Shown: positions 18,721 to 27,793 of the stretch, piece by piece
Layout: the number at the start of each line of letters is the position of its first letter
How positions within the stretch are numbered: position 1 is the stretch's first letter
From: Candidatus Pacearchaeota archaeon
GTDB lineage: Archaea; Nanobdellota; Nanobdellia; Pacearchaeales; GW2011-AR1
Length of the DNA stretch: 53,286 bases
NCBI GenBank assembly: GCA_023136775.1
Contig: JAGLQO010000013.1
Span: 1 to 53,286, forward strand
Direction: 5' to 3'
Notes under the pieces: model-generated
What the model was told of the DNA's origin: nothing
The model's database searches: none
What the model saw: only the letters and a program-made list of their open reading frames with translations
Program-made: the position numbers and the translations under genes

Positions 18721-19293
18721 TTAATCAACTTGCTCATATGTTATTATAACCCATCCTCTATTCATTCCAAGATCTTCGAGGCTAGCAGCGTCAAGACCAT
18801 CGAAATTAGCATTGTCAAAATATCCACCAGTTGTTCTTACTAAAGAAATATCTGTAGATGTACCAAACATTCGATCTGAACCAGTTGAACCAAAATCATA
18901 ATAACCGAGACCAGCATCATTTATTATAATAGCACTAATTCCCCTTATTCTGGATAATATAATATCATGATTTACATTAATATACCTTGTAGTATCCATG
19001 TTCCAAGATCCAATTTCAACGGTTTTTGTTTTTAGCACAACATCATCTGTGGGTATTTCTTCAGCCATATCCACACAAGTCCAGTCAGCTCCACTCATTT
19101 GTAAAATCTGTCCGTCTGAACAGGGTTGAAGTTCTAAAAGGGAATGCCCAGGATTAGGAATTGTCCCTGCTATAGCATAAACTCCTACGCTAATTATCAT
19201 TAAAGCTCCTATTACAATAAAAGTATAAAACCAACGATTTGTAAAATTTATTTTTATATTAATTAGTGTGGAAAATTTCCTTTTCATTATCAA
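18721..19293 (-). CDS. secreted/membrane-anchored hypothetical protein
   Basis: N-terminal TM; PNPGHSLLELQPCSDGQILQMSGADWTCVD motif. Confidence 0.7.
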   Translation of the reverse strand: MIMKRKFSTLINIKINFTNRWFYTFIVIGALMIISVGVYAIAGTIPNPGHSLLELQPCSDGQILQMSGADWTCVDMAEEIPTDDVVLKTKTVEIGSWNMDTTRYINVNHDIILSRIRGISAIIINDAGLGYYDFGSTGSDRMFGTSTDISLVRTTGGYFDNANFDGLDAASLEDLGMNRGWVIITYEQVD

Positions 19294-19446
19294 TATAATA
19301 AATAAGTATTATTTAAATATTTCTAAAACTTATAAATATATTGGGAATCGTTTAAGACCAACCAATTTAAATTTAATATCAGCGAGGCAAAGATTACACA
19401 AAAATGTCAATATTAATTTTATAAACTTGACTGAACATATATTAAA

Positions 19447-21006
19447 ATGGAAAAAATAAAAGAACTAAAAATGGAGCCTCGAGAATACCAAGCTGCTATT
19501 TTTGAAACATGCAAAGAAAAAGATTGTTTGGTAGTTTTACCAACAGGAACTGGAAAAACATTAATTGCATTAATGATGGCAATTGATAGATTTAAATCCA
19601 ATCCACTTCAAAAAATTTTAATCCTAGCGCCAACCCGTCCTTTAATCGAACAACATTTTGAATCTTTCAAAAAATCCTTACCAGAAAATTGGGCAGATAT
19701 GCAATTATTCACAGGAAAAACACCCTCCAATAAACGAAAAGAAATCTGGGAAACAGCTGAATTTATTTTCTCAACACCTCAATGTATTACAAACGACCTA
19801 AACAAAATGCTCTACAAATTAAACGAAGTTTCACTTCTCGTAGTAGACGAATGTCACAGGTGCCTAAAAAATTATGCATACAACCATGTAGCCAGCAAAT
19901 ATAAACTCCAAGGAGAAAACAAAAGAGTCTTAGCCCTAACAGCTTCTCCAGGAAGTGACAGACAAACAATCCAAGACGTCTGCGACAACCTCGGAATCAA
20001 AGCCGTAGAAATCAGGACAAGGGATTCCTCAGACGTTGCACCTTATTTACAAGAATTAGAATTTGAAAAAATTGACGTTGATTTTCCCCCAGAATTTTTA
20101 GAAATCAAAATATTATTAGAAGAAATCTATGACAAAAAAATTGCAGAATTAAAACACAGAGGAGTTTTTTTCGGATACCCCTCAAAAACAATGCTACTAA
20201 AAACTCAAGGAAGATTAATGGGAGAATTAAAAAAAGGAAAAAAAGAATTAAACACAATGCTCGCAGTTTCAGCAACAGCTACTGCCCTAAAAATTTCTCA
20301 TGCCCTAACACTTTTAGAAACCCAAACAATGTCCTCATTCATCGCATATATGAAAGATTTATTTGACCAAGCGGCTGCTGGAAAATCTCGTGGAGTTCAG
20401 CGATTAGTAAAAGCTCCAAGCTTCACAAAAGCTTACACTCTAGCAACAGCCCTTGGAAAAGAACATCCAAAAATACAAGTATTAAAAGAAATAATAGAAA
20501 AGCAATTCTCAATAGAACCAAATTCAAAAATAATTATATTCGCTCAATTCAGAGAAACCGTAAGAACAATCTCCGAAGAATTAAATAAAATCCCAGGAAT
20601 ATCCGCAGACAATTTTGTAGGTCAGGCAATCAAAGATCATGGAAAAGGAAAAACAACTGGATTAAAACAACGAGAGCAAAAAGCAATGATTGAAAAATTC
20701 AAGTCTGGAGAAATAAATATTTTAGTAGCAACTTCAATAGCCGAAGAAGGTCTAGATATTCCAGAAGTAAACGAAGTAATTTTCTACGAACCAATTCCCT
20801 CAGCCATTCGCTCAATCCAACGACGTGGACGAACCGCAAGACTCTCAAAAGGAAATTTAAAAATTCTAGTAACAAAAAATACACTGGATGAAACTTTCCA
20901 CTACGTAGCAGAAAACAAAGAAAGAAGAATGATTAGAGCAATTGACAAAATCAAAAAAGACTTCGACTCTGGAGTAAGACGAGAATATCAAGAAACTTTA
21001 TTGTAA
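19447..21006 (+). CDS. Hef-like SF2 helicase (helicase part only)
   Basis: PTGTGKT, DECHR, LTASPG, SIAEEGLDIPEVNEVIFYEPIPSAIRSIQRRGRTAR. Confidence 0.93.
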   Translation: MEKIKELKMEPREYQAAIFETCKEKDCLVVLPTGTGKTLIALMMAIDRFKSNPLQKILILAPTRPLIEQHFESFKKSLPENWADMQLFTGKTPSNKRKEIWETAEFIFSTPQCITNDLNKMLYKLNEVSLLVVDECHRCLKNYAYNHVASKYKLQGENKRVLALTASPGSDRQTIQDVCDNLGIKAVEIRTRDSSDVAPYLQELEFEKIDVDFPPEFLEIKILLEEIYDKKIAELKHRGVFFGYPSKTMLLKTQGRLMGELKKGKKELNTMLAVSATATALKISHALTLLETQTMSSFIAYMKDLFDQAAAGKSRGVQRLVKAPSFTKAYTLATALGKEHPKIQVLKEIIEKQFSIEPNSKIIIFAQFRETVRTISEELNKIPGISADNFVGQAIKDHGKGKTTGLKQREQKAMIEKFKSGEINILVATSIAEEGLDIPEVNEVIFYEPIPSAIRSIQRRGRTARLSKGNLKILVTKNTLDETFHYVAENKERRMIRAIDKIKKDFDSGVRREYQETLL

Positions 21007-22086
21007 TTATTTAATAAATCTAATTTGAAAATTTAAATTCATAAAAAACTTTCCATTTTCCTTGTATATATTACCAAAATTATGGCGAGAAGTACTTGCT
21101 GTATCTAATTTTGTATTATTTAAAAGATAATCCCCGAATTGATCCCTATTGTAAACATGATAACATAGGACATCTCCATTTTCTTTCACTATTATATACC
21201 CACCAGTAGCATCAAACTGATCATCCCAAACCTTAGATAGGGTCATTCCTAATGCAACATTTATTAAAAAATTTTTAATTTTAATTTTATAAAATTTATG
21301 AGAATTATTTTGATTAAATTCGCAAGGATTATTATCTGTAATTTTCAAAATTAAATCCGATATTTTACTTATTCCAAATTCATAAAAATACCTAATCAAT
21401 TCCGAAGCTATAATTGGAAACTGACTATCTATAACTTGTAAATTTAATTCAAAATTAGGCTCTCTCATCTTTCTGTATTTTAAAATTCCGCCATTGGATT
21501 TTATTTTTTCAATTTTTTCTTTAATAAATTGAAAACTATTTATATCTTCTATTTCTTTATCATCCAAAACTACCCCCTCTAATTCATAAATAAAATTCGT
21601 TGTCTTCCCTGCATTTAGTAAAGTTGATGGACTTCCAAGTCTAGACTTAATACTAAAACCAAGTTCTGGATTATAACCCGCTTGGGGATCATGCACTATC
21701 ATTGATATATCTCTCTTCTTGCTAGATTTAGACTTTATTTTTGAAATTCTTATTTTCTTCAAAAAACCTTCAATACCCTCGATAGAAAAAGACCCTTTTG
21801 ATTCTTTTATTTTTTCCAATAGAAACTCTGCTTTTTCTTTAAATTCTAAAACAGGAATCTCCTCCAACAATTCTCCATTAGAAGATTTAATTTTAATTAT
21901 TGAATCATAATAGTATTCTTTATTTTCACAGGAATCTTCTCTAAGAATTTTTATAATATCATAATAAATATTATTTAATTTATTTAATTTTGAATCTGCC
22001 GCATAAAGTTTACCTTCGGATAACAATTTTAAAAATACCAATAATTCACTCCACTCTCCCCTATTTCCTTTATTCATTTTTATCAA
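21007..22086 (-). CDS. HpaII-family type II restriction endonuclease (predicted)
   Basis: NKGNRGEWSELLVFLKLLSEGKLYAAD N-terminus; overlaps a C5-MTase gene by 17 bp. Confidence 0.75.
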   Translation of the reverse strand: MIKMNKGNRGEWSELLVFLKLLSEGKLYAADSKLNKLNNIYYDIIKILREDSCENKEYYYDSIIKIKSSNGELLEEIPVLEFKEKAEFLLEKIKESKGSFSIEGIEGFLKKIRISKIKSKSSKKRDISMIVHDPQAGYNPELGFSIKSRLGSPSTLLNAGKTTNFIYELEGVVLDDKEIEDINSFQFIKEKIEKIKSNGGILKYRKMREPNFELNLQVIDSQFPIIASELIRYFYEFGISKISDLILKITDNNPCEFNQNNSHKFYKIKIKNFLINVALGMTLSKVWDDQFDATGGYIIVKENGDVLCYHVYNRDQFGDYLLNNTKLDTASTSRHNFGNIYKENGKFFMNLNFQIRFIK

Positions 22087-23071
22087 CCGATTTTAATGAT
22101 TTAATTAATTCCTTAGCTGTTGCATATATTGCAGAAACTGCAACTGAATTCCCAAATTGCTTATACGCTTGAGCATCCGAAACTAAAATTTTAAATGAGT
22201 CAGGAAACCCTTGAAGTCTTGCCCATTCTCTAGGTGTCATTTTTCTAACACCTTTTCTATTTATGGGACCCTTGATATGAGTAGTAGGAATTAAATTTTT
22301 CTGCCTTTTATCTATTATTAAATTTCTTTCTTTTCCCATTCCTCCTACAAGGATTGCATTCGCCACTCCCTTCTTATCAATAATTTGAAACCCGAATCCA
22401 TTTCCTTTTTTAGAATGCCTTTCTTTATGTCTTTTTAATGTGTTTAAATAAACATCGGATAAATAATATTTTGCTGGAACTGGGTCTTTTTCCATCACAT
22501 CTTCAAATGAAATTGTTTTTTTGTTTTTTTTAGGATAACTAAAAGAATTAATACCTAAATCGTTTCTAAATCCCACAATAAAAATTCTTTCCCTATTTTG
22601 AGCTAAGCCAAAATCTTTTGCATTCATTATCTGAGGATCTGTAACATAATAGCCCAAATCGTTTCTCAGAACATTAAGAATAGTAGAAAGAGTCCTTCCT
22701 TTATCATGGTTCATTAGACCCTTGACATTCTCTAAAAAAATAGCTTTAGGTCTTTTTTCCTTTATTATTCTAGCCACTTCAAAAAACAAAGTTCCTCGAA
22801 TATCTCCAAAACCTTTTCTTTTACCCGCTATAGAAAACGCCTGACAGGGAAACCCTCCGCACAAAATATCATGATCTGGGACATCTTTTTCATCTATTTT
22901 TGTAATATCACCTAATGGGATTTCTCCAAAATTTTCATTATATGTTTCTTGAGCAAATCTATCTATCTCTGAACTCATAACACATTTTCCACCAACTTTC
23001 TCAAATGCTAATCTAATTCCACCAATTCCAGAAAATAAATCAATGAAAGTAAACCCTCCTCCTTTCTTCAT
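22070..23071 (-). CDS. DNA (cytosine-5)-methyltransferase
   Basis: DLFSGIGGIRLAFE, GGFPCQAFSIAG, FLENVKG, QNRERIFIVGF, QFGNSVAV. Confidence 0.95.
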   Translation of the reverse strand: MKKGGGFTFIDLFSGIGGIRLAFEKVGGKCVMSSEIDRFAQETYNENFGEIPLGDITKIDEKDVPDHDILCGGFPCQAFSIAGKRKGFGDIRGTLFFEVARIIKEKRPKAIFLENVKGLMNHDKGRTLSTILNVLRNDLGYYVTDPQIMNAKDFGLAQNRERIFIVGFRNDLGINSFSYPKKNKKTISFEDVMEKDPVPAKYYLSDVYLNTLKRHKERHSKKGNGFGFQIIDKKGVANAILVGGMGKERNLIIDKRQKNLIPTTHIKGPINRKGVRKMTPREWARLQGFPDSFKILVSDAQAYKQFGNSVAVSAIYATAKELIKSLKSVDKNE

Positions 23072-23246
23072 ATAACTATATATTTTTTCAGTTTTTATAA
23101 CTTGCTTATTCTAATGTTTATTTGTTGAATCTTCGATTCAATTATTTAATATCGTTCCTCCCTTTACGGCATCCGCCTATTATTCAACCAATCGCTCATT
23201 CATTCCACTGAAGTTCCATTCATTCACTCCAACGAGCTTACGAACT

Positions 23247-23312
23247 AATTGCCTTGATCCGTGAATACCGAAGGTATCTGTGAAAATCCGTGAGCAAAAA
23301 AATTGCCTTTCT
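23247..23312 (+). repeat. dispersed repeat family A
   Basis: GATCCGTGAATACCGAAGGTATCTGTGAAAATCCGTGAGC. Confidence 0.9.
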
Positions 23313-23328
23313 ATCCTCTCTCCCAAAA

Positions 23329-24771
23329 TTATCTTTTCTTTATTATCGCTCTTTCTAATTTCGACGCTATAATTTTATGCGGAAAATATTCTTTCAAAAT
23401 TTCCAAATTATTATCAACCATTTTATGCCGAAGTTTTTTACTAGCCAAAAATTTCAAAGTCTCACTCAAAACATCATCTTCAACTTCAAATTTATCTAAA
23501 GCCAAAAGAGAAAAATTAAACTTCTCGATATCCTTTTTGAAAACTGGATATTTGTAAACAACTGGAATCAACCCCGACGCTAAAACTTCCAATAAATTAT
23601 TTCCAAATCCCTCAACCTCGCTAAAGTAAGTAGAAAAACCTCCAAGCCTAGCAAAAATTCGAGGATACTCATCAAACGACAATTTAGTTTTATCATAATA
23701 ATCCTCAGCAAAAATCAAAAATACTCGTTTCCCAGTTTCCTTCGCTAATTTTTTATTCAACTTAATTAACTCTCTTTTATATTTAGCACCAGTAACATCC
23801 GCCTGCCCAGAAACCAAAAAATACAACGCTTTCTTTTTGGATTTTTCAAGTAACTCGTAACAATACTTCAAAGCAAAATCAATTCGCTTCCTCTCAACAA
23901 TTCGAGTATGCTGCAAACAAAACAAAGTATCTTTCAACCTTAACCCCTCTCGTCCTAAAAACCCCTTAATATCAAAATCTCGAATAAACCGCTTAACTCG
24001 AGTTCCATTGTCCATCGCATCAATATCCCTAAACGAATTAATAAAAGTCCCAGTCGTATTATACGCGACATTATGATTCGACAAAATTTTCTTATAAAAT
24101 CCCTTATACTTTTTATCAATCTCTAAAAAATATTTCTTAACACTTCTAAGTTGTAAATTATTAATAAAAATAATATACTCTACAAATCGACCAGGAACTC
24201 CTTCCAACAAATATTTCCTAACATCATTTGACGGCCGACTAAAATGCTCTCTCTCCAAATGAGAATCGTGCCACCATAAAATATACTTAGGAGTTTTTCT
24301 CCCTCTGGCAATAGCGTCCCTATAATATCTAGAAAGCGCAACTGAACTAATAAAATTCACAGGATGCGAAGAATTATGAACAATCAAAATATCTATTTTA
24401 TTTTCTTTAACCCAATTTTCAATTCTAATCTTTGCCTTCAAAATCGAAGCCTCAATCCTTTCGCTCAAATGTCCACCATACCCACTCTCAAAATTACCAA
24501 GCATTTTTCTATTCACTTTATGCCTATCCCACAAAACCTCATCCTCAGTAATTCTTAATTCTTTCTTAGATGTCTTTCCAACAAGATAGAAAATATTTTC
24601 TTTTGGAACTTTCAAATTTTCCCTCATCACATTTTCAACCTGCTCCATAACAATAGAAACTCCATCTGAAAATCCAACCTGAGAATGCACAACTCCATAC
24701 TTCAATTTAGGAATGTCCTTCTTAGAAATCTCCCTCAACTTTTTATTACCAACTCCCGTTTTTCGGCACAT
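23329..24771 (-). CDS. glycosyltransferase, GT-B/GT4-like
   Basis: FSDGVSIVMEQ near the N-terminus; YFSEVEGFGNNLLEVLASGLIPVVYKYPVFK donor-site motif. Confidence 0.75.
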   Translation of the reverse strand: MCRKTGVGNKKLREISKKDIPKLKYGVVHSQVGFSDGVSIVMEQVENVMRENLKVPKENIFYLVGKTSKKELRITEDEVLWDRHKVNRKMLGNFESGYGGHLSERIEASILKAKIRIENWVKENKIDILIVHNSSHPVNFISSVALSRYYRDAIARGRKTPKYILWWHDSHLEREHFSRPSNDVRKYLLEGVPGRFVEYIIFINNLQLRSVKKYFLEIDKKYKGFYKKILSNHNVAYNTTGTFINSFRDIDAMDNGTRVKRFIRDFDIKGFLGREGLRLKDTLFCLQHTRIVERKRIDFALKYCYELLEKSKKKALYFLVSGQADVTGAKYKRELIKLNKKLAKETGKRVFLIFAEDYYDKTKLSFDEYPRIFARLGGFSTYFSEVEGFGNNLLEVLASGLIPVVYKYPVFKKDIEKFNFSLLALDKFEVEDDVLSETLKFLASKKLRHKMVDNNLEILKEYFPHKIIASKLERAIIKKR

Positions 24772-24834
24772 CTTTTCTTCAATGATAAAAACTTTAAAAG
24801 TTTATCCTAAGGTCCAACAAATAAATTATTATAC

Positions 24835-25542
24835 TTGTATATCCTTAATAAATACATGAAAGAAATAGAAAATATTTTTTCAAAATCTCCAACAATAAAA
24901 GAAGTCCCTTGTCCAAATCCAAAAATCCCAATAGTCGTCGACACCCGAGAAAAACAATCATTAATAGCCGCAAATCTTCTAGAAAGAAAAGCAAATATCT
25001 CTTTTGAAAAATTAGATATTGGAGATTATTTAATTGAAGAAACATGTATTGAAAGAAAAACTTTTTCAGATTTCGTAAGCTCGATGTTAAACAAAAGACT
25101 TCATGAACAATTAATCAACCTAAAAAAATACAATAAATATTTCTTATTAATAGAAGGATTTTATTATAATTACAATAAATTTAATATTCACGAAAACGCA
25201 ATCAGAGGGATGCTTCTTTCAATCGCAAACGATTTTCAAATCCCAATAGTTTACACAGAAAATGAAAAAGATACTTCAAAATTTTTAATAACCCTAGCAA
25301 AACGTTTTGAAAAACCAAAATCTTCTTCCTCAATAAGACACTCAAAAAACAATAAAACACTAGAAGAACAGAAACAATTTATCTTAGAAGGCTTCCCAGG
25401 AATCGGACCAGTAGCAGCCTCAACCCTTCTAACAGAATTCGGAACCCTAAAAAATATATTTAGAACATTGCCAGAAGAATTACACAAAATAAAATTAGAC
25501 GAAAAACAAATTGGGAAATTCTTTAGCTTGCTTAATGATTAA
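24835..25542 (+). CDS. ERCC4/XPF-type nuclease with HhH (Hef nuclease part only)
   Basis: VVDTREKQ, GDYLIEETCIERKTFSDF, EGFPGIGPVAASTLL. Confidence 0.92.
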   Translation: MYILNKYMKEIENIFSKSPTIKEVPCPNPKIPIVVDTREKQSLIAANLLERKANISFEKLDIGDYLIEETCIERKTFSDFVSSMLNKRLHEQLINLKKYNKYFLLIEGFYYNYNKFNIHENAIRGMLLSIANDFQIPIVYTENEKDTSKFLITLAKRFEKPKSSSSIRHSKNNKTLEEQKQFILEGFPGIGPVAASTLLTEFGTLKNIFRTLPEELHKIKLDEKQIGKFFSLLND

Positions 25543-25817
25543 TCTTCGTATTTTACAAAATAAAAATACGCCAAGTCCGACCTAATTGCCAAGCATGCGA
25601 AACAAAATTTGGGCGATTGTTGTCCTCTGGACAGGAGCGTAAAGAAATTTTATTTCGCCTTATATTATTTAATTTAATTTCAATTTTTAATAAAAAATTG
25701 AAATTAAATTAAAACTAACTAAGGGGGTACACAGCGAAGGGGGATATCCCCCTTCGCTAAATAAAATTGGACGAAAAACAAATAGGAAAATTCTTTAGTT
25801 TACTTAATGATTAATCT
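25487..25817 (+). repeat. duplicated gene 3' end (25487-25545 and 25759-25817) flanking a 213 bp hairpin-rich insert
   Basis: five differences within the coding part, all third-position synonymous; insert ends in a 26 bp perfect palindrome 25733-25758. Confidence 0.9.
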
Positions 25818-26959
25818 TTCTTTTGAAATTCATAAATACCTTTAATTTCCTCATCAGATAAATCTCTATTATATACCATAACATCATCAAGTGAAGCCTC
25901 TATACAATTTGTTCCTCCAGCAGTACATCCTATCCTAATAGAATTACTAGTAGTATCTGCTACAAGGTTTACCGCTCTATCTTGAACCAACTCTCCATCA
26001 ATATAAAATTTAATTGCCTTATCTCCATCATAAGTAAATACTGCATGATTCCATTCGTTAAGAACAAGCCCAGTTCCCGTAGTCTGATGGGCATCGTTGC
26101 ACCAAAATGCCATAGAAAGTTGACTATTGTTTTTTATAGATAACATTGAACCATGGGCATCACATCCGCCCCCATATGCTACAACTCTATTATATGTAGC
26201 CGTAGAATAAGAAACAGGTTTGACCCAAGCCATCATCGTCCTGGGACTATTCCCCAAAGGAGCATTATTAAAAACATCTTTTTTTACATAATCTCCAACC
26301 CCGTCTAAAACCAAAACATCTCCATTAATATTCGCATTTCCAAATATTGCCAAATCATTACTCCCAACACTATCCATCACATCACCGTCAAATTTCCACC
26401 AACTAACCAAACCAGTCATAGGCATTTCATAAATATAATCTCGTCCAATTTCATAAACAATTCCAGAACTACTTATCCCACTCGACGGCAACTCAACATC
26501 CGAAGTAGCATCCCCTTCCTTTTCTCTATTCCCCACCGCAAAAATCGGAGCAACACTAACCGAATCTGGCTCACCAATTCCATTCATATCAAAATAATAA
26601 ACCTTAGTATTCCCACTCGCAGGAGCAACAACCGAACTAGAATGACTATTTCCCTCGACGTTAAAAGTAATTTTTATCCTATTCATAACACCCTCATCAA
26701 CATCTCGCTTAACCTGAACCATCGCAATTTCCTTAACAGAATCATAAGCAGTATAACCCTTATTTAAAACACTAACTCGTCCAGACAATGAAGAAAAATC
26801 CAAGCTATCTTGAATCATCGGAATAATCGCAACCCAAACAATTCCAACAGCAGCAACAGTAATCAAAATTATCATCACCGTCGCAATAATAGCACTAATC
26901 CCTCTTTTATTATACATAATAAAATTAAGAAAATATATTATATAAAAGTTGGGAATCAA
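25811..26959 (-). CDS. archaeal type IV pilin with C-terminal LamG-like domain, copy 1
   Basis: MYNKRGISAIIATVMIILITVAAVGIVWVAIIPMI; GLVSWWKFDGD ... DVMVYNRDLSDEEI. Confidence 0.85.
   Translation of the reverse strand: MIPNFYIIYFLNFIMYNKRGISAIIATVMIILITVAAVGIVWVAIIPMIQDSLDFSSLSGRVSVLNKGYTAYDSVKEIAMVQVKRDVDEGVMNRIKITFNVEGNSHSSSVVAPASGNTKVYYFDMNGIGEPDSVSVAPIFAVGNREKEGDATSDVELPSSGISSSGIVYEIGRDYIYEMPMTGLVSWWKFDGDVMDSVGSNDLAIFGNANINGDVLVLDGVGDYVKKDVFNNAPLGNSPRTMMAWVKPVSYSTATYNRVVAYGGGCDAHGSMLSIKNNSQLSMAFWCNDAHQTTGTGLVLNEWNHAVFTYDGDKAIKFYIDGELVQDRAVNLVADTTSNSIRIGCTAGGTNCIEASLDDVMVYNRDLSDEEIKGIYEFQKKD
26351..26959 (-). repeat. near-identical ~608 bp block shared with 28394-29002
   Basis: direct visual comparison; few substitutions. 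Confidence 0.9.
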
Positions 26960-27022
26960 ATCGCCCGCTCAGTTTCTTCGCTCACTCCAAACCCTAGAGC
27001 AATTTTAATTTTAACCAAGAAA

Positions 27023-27763
27023 TTACTGCATAAATTCAGAAATTATTTTGGCACAAATTTTTATTGTTCTCATATCAAACAATTTATCCTTCGAAGGAAT
27101 AGCCTCGACAATATCCATAGCCTTCAAACTTTTAATCCTAAAAATCCTCTTCAACAAATAAAGCAATTCCTTAGAAGTCATTCCACCAACCTCTGGATAA
27201 CTTACCGCAGGAGCAAACGCAGGGTCAATAACATCAATATCAACCGAAACATAAACATCCCGCCCATTAGCTTTCTCAGTAATATAGTCCGCCGCAGCCT
27301 CCATATCATTAATCTCCGAAAAAACCTTAACATTTTTTTCAATCAAAAATCTCTCTTCTTCTGGCTCAATTTTTCTAGCCCCAACCAAAATAACATTCTC
27401 TGGATTAAACCCATCCTCAATTATCGCTCGAAGAAATTCTTCATGAGTAGGCTCTTTCATTGGAGGCATACAGTCAGCATGAGCATCAAACACAATCAAA
27501 AAAGCATTTTTATAATTTTCCCGGAAAGCCTTAAATATTGGATAAGTTATCGAATGGTCTCCCCCAACAAAACAAACTTTCTCCTGATTAGATAAAACCC
27601 CTCTAGCCTTATCTAAAATTTGTTCTTCAGACTTCTCAATATCGCTATTATCAACTTCTAATATCTCAAAATCTCGCTTAAGTTCCTTACCAATAGCCTT
27701 ACTCATATCTTCAGGACCCTTATGCCCAAGTGCATTAATACGCGGAACTCCAATAATTTTCAT
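27023..27763 (-). CDS. agmatinase/arginase-family ureohydrolase
   Basis: GGDHS, FDAHADC, SVDIDVIDPAFAPA. Confidence 0.92.
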   Translation of the reverse strand: MKIIGVPRINALGHKGPEDMSKAIGKELKRDFEILEVDNSDIEKSEEQILDKARGVLSNQEKVCFVGGDHSITYPIFKAFRENYKNAFLIVFDAHADCMPPMKEPTHEEFLRAIIEDGFNPENVILVGARKIEPEEERFLIEKNVKVFSEINDMEAAADYITEKANGRDVYVSVDIDVIDPAFAPAVSYPEVGGMTSKELLYLLKRIFRIKSLKAMDIVEAIPSKDKLFDMRTIKICAKIISEFMQ

Positions 27764-27793
27764 AACAATAAAAAATAAAACAAGATTTTAAGT

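Noticed and set aside
21007-23071. CCGG depletion as evidence for RM activity
   Set aside because: CCGG sites are present in the window and I could not compute a reliable expected count, so no claim is made.
26810-27595. Plus-strand 261-aa ORF
   Set aside because: Antisense to the pilin and ureohydrolase genes; Asn/Arg-rich low-complexity translation typical of a shadow frame.
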